From contig OX457037.1 in assembly GCA_949752735.1 (NCBI GenBank), positions 558,001-622,000 of the forward strand: a stretch of 64,000 nt of DNA, written 5' to 3'. Shown one piece after another: positions 24,639 through 35,502 of this stretch. Position 1 is the first letter of the stretch; each line of letters begins with the position of its first letter. Under the pieces are notes generated by a model. That model worked only from the letters and a program-made list of their open reading frames with translations. It was not told where the DNA came from and did not search any database. This DNA is from Lumbricus terrestris (lineage: Eukaryota > Annelida > Clitellata > Crassiclitellata > Lumbricidae). A program made the position numbers and the translations under genes.

Positions 24639-25093
24639 GTGTCGGCCCACTATTCCGAGGGTCCACTATTCCGAAGGTCCGCTATTCCGAATATCCGCTA
24701 TATTTTGTTCGCTATTCTTGGTGGTTAGCCAGGTTGGGGTTACGGTGGGTTAGGGTTAGGGTTGGGTTAGGTTGGGTTAGGTTTAGGGTTGGGTTAGGGT
24801 GGGTTAGGGTTAGGGTTGGGTTAGGGTGGGTTGGGGTTAGGGTTGTGTGGAGTAGGGTTGAGGTTGGGTGGGTTAGGGTTAGGTTTAGGGTTATAATTAG
24901 GGTTGGTTAGGGTTGGGGTGGGTTTGGGTTATGTTTAGGGCTAGGTTTAGGGTCAGGGTTATGGTTAGGGTTATGGTTAGGGTTGGGTGAGTTAGGGTTA
25001 GGATTATAGTTAGGTTTAGGGTTAAATTTAGGGTTAGGGTTCGGAATAGTGGACCTTCGGAATAGTGGACCCTCGGAATAGTGGACCCAAATC
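24639..25093. mobile_element. Inverted-repeat element with telomere-like core, 10-bp target duplication
   Basis: The element is flanked by the exact direct repeat GAAACAGAAG (24629-24638 and 25094-25103). The ends are inverted, with about 45-bp arms made of CCACTATTCCGAGGGT and CCACTATTCCGAAGGT units. The core (about 24720-25045) is a degenerate array of TTAGGG, TTGGG, GTTAGGTTGGG and GGTTTAGGG units all on the plus strand. It encodes no protein. A 9-10 bp duplication fits a Mutator-like mover, but the superfamily is inference. Confidence 0.82.
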
Positions 25094-25103
25094 GAAACAG
25101 AAG

Positions 25104-25983
25104 TAGGTAATAGGTAATAAGGAGCGTGTAATTCGCGTCCGAGTTCGCGTCCGAGTTCGTCGCTGGTGGACCGTTCCTCGAGTGGCGTTTAACCACAAAT
25201 GACTCTGTCCGTTGTAGTGACAGTAACATCGAAGACTAGAGCAGGGATGGGCGCCGCTGCTGGCTGCCAGATCTTTTTTTTTCATTTAGTGTTAGCTACC
25301 GAACCCGCTGTACAGCCGACCTGCGTGTCGTGCGAAGCGGGCCGTATTTCGCATAACCTGTATCTGTAATCTTTCTGCGGTTTGTCAGATCGAATTTTTT
25401 ATTAAACGAATATACACACACACAATTCACCGTGAGGCTGGACGGAAGTATAATAATCATATTATGAATCACCTCAACAGCTTAATTCTAAGCTAATCCT
25501 GTCTGGGAAAGGATTCTTTGGCTTTAGTTGAAACAGGAAAAACACAAACATAGGTCAACTGTTAAAGAGAAACGCGACTCTAACCGACCGACATTCAGCG
25601 GAAGCAAATGTCGCCCTGTTTTTATAATTAATCAGAGGCATACGGGTAAAATGATAGGGTGTGACATTCAAAGCAGCCCACACGCATTGCTTTTAAGGTT
25701 TCATAATTATTCCTTCACCATCGATTATTCTGAAACAGTCGCCTCCCAATAGGTATACAGGCTAAGGAGGAGCTGCTAGAAAAAGACTGCAACGCACATC
25801 TTTTTCTTATTAAGGTGACAGGAGGAATCTCGAAAATAAATTCATTTTACTGCTAATTGTGTGATTAGGATTGTCGTATTCGTTGATCATACAACAGAAT
25901 ACGCTTTATCTATTCTGTGATCATACGTTACGGTAGGTGTTCGAAAGAAACAGTTCACCATCGAAAGTGTTAGGTAGCCTATG
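25104..25983. other. Non-coding region with a LINE-type tail
   Basis: At 25395-25425 tttattaaacgaatatacac followed by an (AC)n run resembles the 3' tail of the LINE that ends at 52270 (attgaattaaacgaatatac). The upstream body was not recognised. No gene is supported. Confidence 0.4.
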
Positions 25984-25985
25984 TA

Positions 25986-28015
25986 CAGGGTGCGCCAAAA
26001 AAGACCCCCCTAGGGTTTTTGCCAATATTTTTGCCAAAAGTAAGAATTTCGGAATGAAATTTTACAGGCTTATAGACAATTCATATTTACACATGATGGC
26101 CAGATATTTCATCAAAATATTTCAAGCGGAACAAACGTTACAACACTTTTAGTGAAGTCACCCACCGTTTTTTGACGATTCAAAAACGCGACGCAACAAA
26201 AAGTAACAGAAAACCAATCTAATTATTCTGGCCAATATCTTGGCCAAAAGTAGGAATATCAAAATGAAATTTTACAGGCTTAAAGACAATTCATACCTGC
26301 ATATGACGGCCAGATTACATAAAAAATATTTCTAACAGAACAAAAGTTATACCACTTTTAGGGAGGTCACCCACCGGTTTTTGACGATTCATAAACGAAA
26401 CGCAACAAAAAAGTAACAAAAACACGATTTTTTTCTCATCTCAAATAATTGGTATCAAATAGGCTTGATATTGCCAGATGATCATTGTTGTTGCTATTTA
26501 AAAATGAAACAGGGTACCAGCGTAGCTGAGCACCGCTGAGAAGTCACTTAGCAAGATGACAATCAAATTGGTAAATAAGGAATCTGTCTGTTTAATCAAC
26601 AGGTTCTTCAAGAACTTTGCAAAGAGACTCAAAAGAAGCTTTGGAACTGGTGGTGGGCACATTGAACACAAGTTGTGAAGCACTACCAAGTTCATTTGAC
26701 AACAATTATTTGAGATGAGACTTAATAAAATCGTTTTTTGTTACTTTTTGCTGTGTTTCGTTTTTGAATCGTCCAAAAACGGTGGGTGGCCTCACTAAAA
26801 GTGGTATAACTTTTGTCCTGTTTGAAATATTTTTGATGATATCTGACCACCATGTGCAGCTATGAATTGTCTTTAATCCATTTTAGCCCACAGTTCCACT
26901 TCTGGAACAAGGGGGATAAAATGTCACGGGTTACGTACTTTGAACTTCCCACCGAAAGTAATGGACAGGAAGTGCTTAGCAATAAACAATACATCAATTT
27001 TTGGTGAAACTTCATTGAAATTCTTTGCAATTAATCAATTACAATTTTTTTCCTTTTTACATTAATTATTTCCTGTTACCGTTGGAAATGTCCAGAAGAA
27101 AGTAATTATTACAATGTCATTACTTATTTCAAATTTTAATTTCATAACTAATTTCAACGGGAAATACTGTATAGAAATTTGTGTAATACATCGAAATTGT
27201 GTTAAAACAATTATCCTAAGGAATTTAGTAATTTGAACTTTTGTTCCATATGTGGAACTGTGGGAAACAACAGCACCATGGCAAATTAAAATTTGTATTT
27301 TTGCTTTCTGTACTCTATGAGGTTATCGCACTGGGAGCGCTACTGAATGGCCTTGGTTGTGAGCGGCGCTATATAAATTACTAATTACATTACATTACAT
27401 GCATACATACATACATACATACATGCATGCATAGTTGCATACATACATACATACATACATACATACATGCATGCATGCATAGTTGCATACATACATACAT
27501 ACATACATACATGCATGCATGCATAGTTGCATACATACATACATACATACATACATACATACATACATACATACATACATACATACATACATACATACAT
27601 ACATACATACATACATGCATAGTTGCATACATGCATACATGCATACATGCATACATACATACATACATACATACATACATACATACATACATGCATGCAT
27701 GCATACATACATGCATGCATGCATACATACATACATACATACATACATACATACATACATACATACATACATACATACATACATACATACATACATACAT
27801 ACATACATACATACATACATACATACATGCATAGTTGCATACATGCATACATGCATACATACATACATACATACATACATACATACATACATGCATGCAT
27901 GCATACATACATGCATGCATGCATACATACATACATACATACATACATACATACATACATACATACATACATACATACATACATACATACATACATACAT
28001 ACATACATACATACA

Positions 28016-28047
<32 letters not shown>

Positions 28048-28595
28048 CACACATACATACATATACATACATACATACATACATATACACATACATACAT
28101 ACATACATACATACATACATACATACATACATACATACATACATACATACATACATACATACATACATACATACATACATACATACATACATACATACAT
28201 ACATACATACATACATGAAAGTTGCTTCCCACACTTTCACAAAACCCACTAGACATGCAAGCTGTGAATTTTTTGCTGTTCAGCTTCACTAGAAACTTCA
28301 TCAAAACTAAATAAGAAATTATCTTACAACAATGTTCATGTACCTGTAAATTCCCACAGTTCCACTTCTGGAACAAACATATTTTGTGCAAATTTCTATG
28401 GAAAAAATATAATAAAATTTCACAGAATATTTTTCCTCTTCATTTTGGCACTAAAGCAATAGTGTAAACGAAAAAAAATTCTGAAAAAAAATTCGGGCTA
28501 AAATGGGTTAAGCCTGTAAAATTTCATTTTGAAATTCTTACTTTTGGTCAAAATATCAGCAAAAAACCTAGGGGGGTCTTTTTTGGCGCACCCTG
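25986..28595. mobile_element. TA-flanked inverted-repeat element (mariner-like, non-autonomous)
   Basis: The left end CAGGGTGCGCCAAAAAAGAC and the reverse complement of the right end are identical for more than 25 bp and similar for about 100 bp (accaaaagtaagaatttc-type text in both). Each end abuts TA (25984-25985 and 28596-28597). There is no transposase frame. The interior holds further inverted segments (acccaccg-ttttttgacgattc at about 26160 and 26360 against its reverse near 26770), three copies of cccacagttccacttctgga (two direct, one inverted) and the ACAT array. It is probably a composite of nested insertions. Confidence 0.8.
27379..28216. repeat. (ACAT)n microsatellite, about 840 bp, with TGCA interruptions
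   Basis: Almost pure acat tetranucleotides are interrupted by short clusters gcatgcatgcat and gcatagttgcat at quasi-regular positions, such as 27425, 27475, 27520, 27615, 27690, 27830 and 27890. It begins directly after gcggcgctatataaattact and attacattacat, the end of a short interspersed repeat, which probably seeded the array. Open frames across it in all phases are a property of the repeat, not genes. Confidence 0.95.
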
Positions 28596-28912
28596 TAGAT
28601 GTAGCCTACGAGAAAATTGTCGAGTTCATATTAGCAAAGTGAGAGGGTTACAATGGACTATATTGATTTTGTAAATCTTTAATGGACAACAACAGCATAC
28701 CAATAAATCAGGCTATAAATATATTAGCACACTAGCAGTAAAGAAGAGATTTTAAAGCTGCAAGTTGGCTTTATTAGCATAAAGCAACGCGGTAGCACAC
28801 TGAAGAGGTCGTGCTTGTTATGTAGGGCAAGTAAGAAATTTCGTGTATAGAAACCGACTTACGGTGATCACCGCCCTTGGTCGAACTTTTTTTTACATGG
28901 ATAGGCTAACAT

Positions 28913-29144
28913 TGCAATTCGATGCAACTGTGTACGAAAAGGAACCGGAGGTCATGGAAGCAGTGGTAGTATGGGCAATCAAACAACTGAAGGACAACAA
29001 GGTGCCAGGTCAGGACGAGATACCTATAGAACTGATAAAAGCAGGGGATGAGACAATGATAAAAACAATAACAAAACTGTGCAATCAAATATGGACAACT
29101 GGTGAATGGCCGGAAGATTGGAAGAGATCTATTTTTATACCTAT
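28913..29144 (+). pseudogene. LINE reverse transcriptase, N-terminal part before the LTR insertion
   Basis: The frame encodes the first RT segment of an ORF2 protein: AIKQLKDNKVPGQDEIPIEL, then LCNQIWTTGEWPEDWKRS. This is the fingers-domain region that precedes the palm. The reading frame is open to the insertion point, and no stop occurs before the LTR. Because it lacks an endonuclease domain and a start context, it was already a truncated copy. It continues at 35958. Confidence 0.87.
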
Positions 29145-29593
29145 TGTAGCCATTAGCCCTCCTGATCTTCCGTACTCTCTCTCTCTATGACTGGGTACGT
29201 GGGTGTAGTAGGAGTGGCCCGGTCTATTTAAGGAACGGTGCCCGTGGGTCTTGACGGCATTTGTGGTATTTGGTGGTACGTGGTACTTCTCCCGTTGAGA
29301 GCGGTCGTGTCCCTCGCTGCTGGCGAGTTAACCTGCGGGTTCATCTTCTACGTCGCCTTCTTCGCCCTGTTGGTGGTCTGGCTGTTCATCCGTCTTCCTT
29401 GGCTTCGTTAGCCGTGCTGTCGTGTGGGTCTGCCGTGCTTCGACCTCTGGTCTGGTCTTCTTCGTATCTTCTGGACGGTAACGTAGTTAATTCATTGTAT
29501 AACTTGCTCTATTGAATAAATCGAAGTTTATTATATCATTTCGGGCCTTATCTTTGATAGTCATCCTCGTAGACGGCCGTAGAACCCTTTACA
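29145..29593 (+). repeat. 5' LTR
   Basis: 449 bp from TGTAGCC to TTTACA. A TATA-like ctatttaagg lies at about 29223, and AATAAA at 29515-29520 could serve as the polyadenylation signal in the other LTR copy. A (CT)6 run at about 29175 is the only place where it differs from the 3' LTR (seven units). Confidence 0.93.
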
Positions 29594-29595
29594 GA

Positions 29596-29613
29596 TGGGG
29601 GCCCATCCTTTTG
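29596..29613 (+). promoter_or_regulatory. Candidate primer-binding site
   Basis: Two bases after the LTR the sequence reads TGGGGGCCCATCC. It starts with TGG, as expected for pairing with the CCA end of a tRNA. I could not assign the tRNA. The site overlaps a near-palindrome GATGGGGGCCCATC, so self-priming or a chance match cannot be excluded. Confidence 0.5.
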
Positions 29614-29877
29614 CTCGATATTGCGGGTGGTAAATTTCGGATATTTGTTAGTCCGGTTGGTTTTCGGGAAATTTTGTGAGAGCATTTGTCGATATTTGTC
29701 GAAAATTGATGCGAAGTCACATTTCGTTTTGTGGGGGCCTGGGCTATTTATTTGTTTTGCGGCGGAGAGTTTTGCGCGTTTGGGCGTGTGCTTTCGCGAC
29801 GGTCTTGAAGTGGACGGTCGTGAGAATTTTGAATTCGGGGAGAATTTTGTGTCATTGGTCTGCGCAGTTAGACTGTT

Positions 29878-32800
29878 ATGGCGTCTTCTGGGGACGGTAG
29901 TTATCTTGAGTGGGATGACATAGTGGAATTGCCGGTGGAGGAGTTGAGGCAATATTGTGCGACGTTGGGTGAGGACGTTAAAGGTTTAAAGAAACCTCAA
30001 TTACTGAAGTTGGCGAAGATGGCTTTGTCGCCTAAACATGGAAGTGAGGAATGGAAACTCAAGGCGCAAGCGAAGAGAGAAGCATTAGAAATAGAGCGTC
30101 TGAAATTTAAAGAGGACCGTGAATTTGCATGGGAGGTAGAGAAAGAAAAAATGAGACTGGCGGCTGAGGCAGAAGAGAAGAAAATGAGAATGGCAGCTGA
30201 AGACGAGAAAGAGAAACTGAGAATGGCAGCGGAGGCCGAAGAGAAGAAAATGAGAATGGCAGCTGAAGACGAAGAGAGGAAAATGAGAATGGCAGCTGAA
30301 GACGAAGAGAGGAAAATGAGAATGGCAGCTGAAGACGAAGAGAGGAGAATGAGAATGGCAGCGGAGGCCGAAGAGAAGAAAATGAAAATGGCGGCTGAGG
30401 CCGAAGAGACGAAAAGGAGATTTGATATAGAGGAGAAAAGGATGAATATGGACCTTGAAATGAGGAGAATGGAGTTAGGAGGTGTTGCAGAACGACCTGT
30501 AACAGACCGTCCTGTGCAGAACAACGAGGATTTTCGTTTTGGGGCGGCAATGAAATTTGTTCCTAAATTCGACCCCTCGGATATTGAACATTATTTTGCG
30601 GCATTTGAGCAAGCAATGGCTTTGCATAATGTTCCGACAGAGAAGTGGTCTTCCCTTCTGCAACCACAACTATCGGGAAAGGCGGCAAAAGTTTTTGCGT
30701 CGTTGTCTTTGGAAAATTGTGTGAATTATGATTTGGTGAAAAGTTCGCTGCTAAACGCATATGAACGGATACCTGAGTTTTATCGGAAGAAATTTAGGGG
30801 GTTGCGTAAAGAACCACGGGAGACTTATGCCAATTATGCGTACCGTCTTCAAGTCCCTTTTCAGCGTTGGGTCGAGGGTACGAATTCGTGGGATGATTTG
30901 GCTAAATTTAAGGAAGTAATGCAGATGGAGCAATTTGTACAAGCGTTACCGTTAGAGGTACACAGATGGCTGTTGGACAAAAGTCCTGAAACTGTAGCGA
31001 GTGCTGCACGTTTGGCAGATGAATACGCTGTTTTGTATAAACAGGGGCCGAGTAATTATGCTGGGGGATTCCACAGGGATTTTTCTGAGCGTACAAACCG
31101 GTTCTCATCTGATGATAGTGAGAAGAAAGAGGTGTGGGAGCGTCAGGGCTCAGGGCACAGTGGAGGTGTGCGCCAAGATTCGAAATGGGGAAAACGTTCG
31201 CCTCAAAGAGGGACGTATGGGTTTAAGAAGCCTTTTCGAAAAAATGATGATGAGGATGGATTTGGGGAACAGGTCACGTGCGGCTTCTGTAGAGCCCCTG
31301 GGCACGTCAAGGCCCAATGTTTTAAATTGAAACGTAAAGAGGGGGTGGAAATTGAAAACTGGCGGGGTCAGAAACCTGTTGGGTTGGTACAAACTTTGTC
31401 GGCACCTGTTAAGGAACAGAGTTTTCAGAAGCCTATTGAAACTGTAGATAAAATGTATGCTCCTTTCTGTGTGACTGGGTGTGTCATTAATGAGTTGAAT
31501 GAACGAAAGGAGGTGGTGGTGCTTCGAGATTCGGGAGCCCTTCAGTCCATGATTAGCGCTGAATGGTTGTCTGAATGTGATTATGTACACCTAAATCAAA
31601 CACGACTTCTGCGTGGTATTTCTGGTACGATTGTGGAGTGCCCTCTTGTGAGCGTGAATCTGGAATGTGCATTTGTACAAGGTGAAATTTTGTGCTGTGT
31701 GATGAAGTCTCTGCCGATGAATGCTATTTCTGTAGTGATTGGAAATGACGTTGCTTTAGCAGGAGAAATTGTTGATGTAGCTATTACGACGAGAGCTAGG
31801 GCTCGACAGTATGCAGCAGAACGCAGTGAGACAGAGACAGAGTCGGCTGTGTGCACTGAACCGACGCGCGTGGAGACGACGAGTCTGGGTCATAGTACAG
31901 AGTCGACCGACGGTGCATTATTGACTGGTGATTTAGTGGAGGCGTTAAATGACTCTGAGCTTTTAGCGACAGGTGATTTAGGCCTGGCTGATTTATTCGC
32001 TGTGAATGAATGTGTTGACACCGACTGGACAGAAATCTGTGTTCCAAGAGCTGAATTTATAATGAGGCAAAGAGACTGCGGGGATTTGGCTCCAATGTTT
32101 GCACAGGCGGAGACTAAATCGACGATCGATAGTGGTGTACAACCGTATACGTTAGTCGAGGGTGTGTTAGTGCGACGGTGGGCCGATAAATTAACGCCAT
32201 ATGGAATGGGTGTGTCACAAGTGGTTGTGCCCCTTCAGTTGAGAAAGAAATTGTTGCACGTTGCACATGACATTCCTGCTTCGGGTCATCTGGGAACACA
32301 GAAGACATTGGACAGATTGTTGAAACATTTTTGGTGGCCAATGGTGAATAAGGATGTACGTGAGTATTGTCGGTCGTGTGATGTGTGTCAGCGGTTGGGT
32401 AAAGGTAACAGGAATTATAGAGCGCCTATGGTCAGTGTGCCTGTTATGCAAGCAGTGTTTGACAGAATTGCTATAGATATCGTGGGTCCATTGAGTGTGT
32501 GTGATGTTACGGGGAATAGATTTATTCTGACTGTAATTGACTGGGCGTCGCATTTTCCTTTTGCGTTTCCGTTGAAGACTCATACGGCGCAGGATGTGGC
32601 TAAATGTTTGTGTGAGTTGTTTACGATGTTTGGCTTTCCGAAAGAATTACTTTCTGATTGTGGTAGTGAGTTCATGTCTGAGTTGATGCAAGTGTTTGTG
32701 CATGAATGTGGTATTGTACAACTGAAGACTAGTCCTTACAGACCACAATCTAACGGAATGTGTGAGCGTTTTCATCGTACGATGAAGGATATGTTGAAGG

Positions 32801-34869
32801 CCATGGCTGAAACGTATCCGGGTTCTTGGGATACCATGCTGCCTTGGATTTTGTTTGCGTACAGAGAGGTGCCTGTACAGGGTACTGGGTTTTCTGCCTT
32901 TGGCTTGATGTTTGGTAGAGATGTTAGGGGCATGCTTCAATTGATGAAAGAGGCATGGTTGTCTAAAGATGTTGCAAAGGAAGTGGCTGGAAAGAATGTC
33001 ATTGAGTATGTTTTGCAATTGCGTGAACGTATGCGTGTGGCGTTGAGCATGGCTGGTGAAAATGCTGTTCTGGCTAAATCTAAATCAAAGCAACACTATG
33101 ATAAGAATTCGAAAGCTGTGACGTTTGAGGAAGGTGAAAAGGTACTGTTGTTGATTCCTTTGGTTGGTAAACCTTTGCAGGCTAAATATTGTGGTCCTTA
33201 TGTGGTGTTGCGTCGTCTTGGTCCGGTGGATTATTTGGTGTGTACGCCGGATAGACGGAAAACGGAACGAGTGGTGCATGTGAATCTTATGAAGCGGTAT
33301 GTGGATCGTGCGGATGTGTTGCATGATATACCGGATGATGTTGTTGCTCCTGTGTTGTTGGTGAATGATGTGAAGTTGCATGAGGTGACTTTGGAAGATA
33401 AAGTGTTACAATGTGATGTGTCTGCGGAATGTCGTGATGAATTGCGTGATGTTCTGAATGACTTTGCACATGTGTTTAGTCCGATGCCGGGTAAAACGGA
33501 TATGGTGTCACATAGGATTGAATTAGTTGAAGGTGCTCGTCCTGTTCGACAATCACCTTATAGATTAAATCCAGAACGGATGGCAAAGGTGGAGAAAGAG
33601 GTGGAACAGTTGTTGAAGGCTGGGATCATTGAGGAATCTGAAAGTCCTTGGGCGGCTCCGATCGTTATGGTTCCTAAGCCAAATGGTACGGATCGCTTAT
33701 GTACAGATTTCCGGAAGCTTAATGGATTGACTCAGGCGGATCCATTTCCTATGCCCCGGGTGGAGGTCTTAATTGATCGTCTTGGGAAGTCAAGGTTTCT
33801 GACGAAGTTGGATATGACGAAAGGGTACTGGCAGATTCCAATGCATCCTGATTCAGTCCCGTTGACTGCTTTTGTAACCCCAAAGGGTCATTATCAGTGG
33901 AAGTTCATGAGTTTTGGATTGAAGAATGCTCCAGCGTCGTTTTCTAGGTTGATTACGAAAGTGTTGAATGGATTGGATGATTTTTGTGATGCGTATCTGG
34001 ATGATATCATTATTTTCAGTTTGGAATGGTCTGATCATTTGGTACACTTGCGTAAAGTGTTAAGTCGGATTGCGGATGCATGTTTGACGTTGAACTTGGA
34101 AAAATGTGTGTTTGCGAATGCGGAGGTGGACTTTTTGGGTCATCACATTGGTGTTGATGGTGTGCAGCCTAGGGTAAAAAAGGTGGAAGCGGTGTTACGT
34201 TTTCCTAGGCCGGGAAATAAGAAGCAAGTGCAATCGTTCTTAGGGCTTGCGGGGTATTATAAGCGATATTTACCTCACTATTCTGACATTGCTTTGCCGC
34301 TGACGGCGTTAACGAAGAAAGGAATTCCTTTTAAATGGAATGTGGAGGCGGAGAATGCTTTTCTTGATCTGAAATCTCGTCTGGCTTCTAGACCTATTCT
34401 TAGACCTCCTGATTTTGATAAACAATTTTGTGTTGGTGTTGACGCATCTCAATTCTGTGTGGGAGCCTGTTTGTTACAGGTGCACGATGGACTGGAACAC
34501 CCGATCTGTTTCATCAGCCGGAAGCTTCTGACGCATGAAGTTCGGTACTCGACGATTGAAAAGGAGGCGTTGGCTTTGATGGTAGCGCTGAGAGCCTTCT
34601 CTGTATACTTTGGGTCGACACTCGTCCTTGTATACACAGACCACAAACCTCTGCAGTTCATACATCAGATGGCGAATAAAAACATGAAACTCTTGCGCTG
34701 GAGTCTAGAGCTGGAACAGTTCAATCTCGACATCAGGCATCGGCCTGGCAGGTTGAACGTTCTGCCGGACATTCTTAGTCGTCCGTCGGAGTCACGGGGT
34801 TGGGACCCTGTCGAGGCAACGTCAATGTGTCTTGGCAGTGGTTCTGACTGCGGCGTCATCAGGGCGTAA
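29878..34869 (+). CDS. gag-pol: Gag-Pol polyprotein, integrase upstream of RT (Gmr1-like)
   Basis: One 1663-codon frame. Residues about 60-195 form a strongly charged heptad-like repeat (MRMAAEDEER units), probably a coiled coil in Gag. A CCHC knuckle lies at 468-481 (CGFCRAPGHVKAQC). The protease aspartate is D551 in DSG, where most relatives have DTG. The integrase has an HHCC zinc-binding region at 794-837 and a D,D35E core with D867, D927 and E963. The reverse transcriptase has KLDMTKGYW and YLDD at 1373-1376. RNase H has VDAS (D1522), the EKEAL glutamate and TDHKPL. The integrase-before-RT order is the outstanding oddity. Gag and Pol are in one frame with no stop or shift between them, so Gag excess must come from another mechanism. 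The ATG at 29878 is the first in frame after a 284-base leader. No break is visible. Confidence 0.93.
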   Translation: MASSGDGSYLEWDDIVELPVEELRQYCATLGEDVKGLKKPQLLKLAKMALSPKHGSEEWKLKAQAKREALEIERLKFKEDREFAWEVEKEKMRLAAEAEEKKMRMAAEDEKEKLRMAAEAEEKKMRMAAEDEERKMRMAAEDEERKMRMAAEDEERRMRMAAEAEEKKMKMAAEAEETKRRFDIEEKRMNMDLEMRRMELGGVAERPVTDRPVQNNEDFRFGAAMKFVPKFDPSDIEHYFAAFEQAMALHNVPTEKWSSLLQPQLSGKAAKVFASLSLENCVNYDLVKSSLLNAYERIPEFYRKKFRGLRKEPRETYANYAYRLQVPFQRWVEGTNSWDDLAKFKEVMQMEQFVQALPLEVHRWLLDKSPETVASAARLADEYAVLYKQGPSNYAGGFHRDFSERTNRFSSDDSEKKEVWERQGSGHSGGVRQDSKWGKRSPQRGTYGFKKPFRKNDDEDGFGEQVTCGFCRAPGHVKAQCFKLKRKEGVEIENWRGQKPVGLVQTLSAPVKEQSFQKPIETVDKMYAPFCVTGCVINELNERKEVVVLRDSGALQSMISAEWLSECDYVHLNQTRLLRGISGTIVECPLVSVNLECAFVQGEILCCVMKSLPMNAISVVIGNDVALAGEIVDVAITTRARARQYAAERSETETESAVCTEPTRVETTSLGHSTESTDGALLTGDLVEALNDSELLATGDLGLADLFAVNECVDTDWTEICVPRAEFIMRQRDCGDLAPMFAQAETKSTIDSGVQPYTLVEGVLVRRWADKLTPYGMGVSQVVVPLQLRKKLLHVAHDIPASGHLGTQKTLDRLLKHFWWPMVNKDVREYCRSCDVCQRLGKGNRNYRAPMVSVPVMQAVFDRIAIDIVGPLSVCDVTGNRFILTVIDWASHFPFAFPLKTHTAQDVAKCLCELFTMFGFPKELLSDCGSEFMSELMQVFVHECGIVQLKTSPYRPQSNGMCERFHRTMKDMLKAMAETYPGSWDTMLPWILFAYREVPVQGTGFSAFGLMFGRDVRGMLQLMKEAWLSKDVAKEVAGKNVIEYVLQLRERMRVALSMAGENAVLAKSKSKQHYDKNSKAVTFEEGEKVLLLIPLVGKPLQAKYCGPYVVLRRLGPVDYLVCTPDRRKTERVVHVNLMKRYVDRADVLHDIPDDVVAPVLLVNDVKLHEVTLEDKVLQCDVSAECRDELRDVLNDFAHVFSPMPGKTDMVSHRIELVEGARPVRQSPYRLNPERMAKVEKEVEQLLKAGIIEESESPWAAPIVMVPKPNGTDRLCTDFRKLNGLTQADPFPMPRVEVLIDRLGKSRFLTKLDMTKGYWQIPMHPDSVPLTAFVTPKGHYQWKFMSFGLKNAPASFSRLITKVLNGLDDFCDAYLDDIIIFSLEWSDHLVHLRKVLSRIADACLTLNLEKCVFANAEVDFLGHHIGVDGVQPRVKKVEAVLRFPRPGNKKQVQSFLGLAGYYKRYLPHYSDIALPLTALTKKGIPFKWNVEAENAFLDLKSRLASRPILRPPDFDKQFCVGVDASQFCVGACLLQVHDGLEHPICFISRKLLTHEVRYSTIEKEALALMVALRAFSVYFGSTLVLVYTDHKPLQFIHQMANKNMKLLRWSLELEQFNLDIRHRPGRLNVLPDILSRPSESRGWDPVEATSMCLGSGSDCGVIRA

Positions 34870-35489
34870 CAGAGACGCTCTCTGTTGCGTTCGTCGTCTT
34901 CCAGGAACTGCGTGTCAGGATGTCAGTCGTCGGTGCTGTTGTGATGCAGTGCAGTCGTCAGTCATGTGAAATTGTCAGTAATGGAAACTTCTGTCAGTGG
35001 AAAATCTTCATTCAGTGCAAAGATTGTCATGGAACTTCTGAAATGGAAATTTGGTGCGAGGAACACTTCAGTGAGTGTCCTTCGTGCGTTGGTCAGACAC
35101 TTTCCAGAAAAAGTGGTGGAATCTTCAAAGGTGTTGGGGGTTCTTGTTGGGGGTTTGGGTTTCTGCTGTTATATGAAGTCGTTTATTCTTATGTTAGTTA
35201 GAATGGCTTTGGCCAATGACCTTGTGCAATTTGGATCATTTTTGATACACGTTTTGTGTCCAAATTCATTTTTTCGTATAATTGTTTGAACTCTCTTTTG
35301 ATTCGTATAATTGTTTGAACTCTCAGTTATATGATGCATTAATTTAGTGTTGCGCTGCATTAGTTGTTGCGGAATTGCTGAGTACGTTAACTTGTACTGG
35401 TATAGTACTTAGTGATTCTTGCTGTGTGAACTGTTAGGTGTAGTGCTTTCTGCTATATTTCGTCATCCCCTCGGGATTCCTCATGCTGT
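34870..35489 (+). other. 3' internal region of the LTR element
   Basis: Between the gag-pol stop and the polypurine tract are 620 bases with only short overlapping frames. The longest, 34966-35289, has 107 codons and a hydrophobic segment near its end. I see no envelope-type signal peptide, cleavage site or cysteine pattern, so I do not call an envelope gene. Confidence 0.5.
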
Positions 35490-35502
35490 TGGGTGGGGGA
35501 TA
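35490..35502 (+). promoter_or_regulatory. Polypurine tract
   Basis: The sequence gggtgggggata immediately precedes the 3' LTR and is the expected primer for plus-strand DNA synthesis. Confidence 0.75.

Noticed and set aside
24720..25045. True telomere end
   Set aside because: The array is internal, degenerate and enclosed by inverted repeats with a target duplication.
27385..28292. Long frames of 200-330 codons on both strands
   Set aside because: They are ACAT microsatellite read in several phases and encode only tetrapeptide-like repeats.
29997..30550. Antisense frames of 147-175 codons
   Set aside because: They are shadows of the repetitive Gag coiled-coil sequence.
34870..35489. Envelope gene in the LTR element
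   Set aside because: Only short overlapping frames occur, without the features of a fusion glycoprotein.
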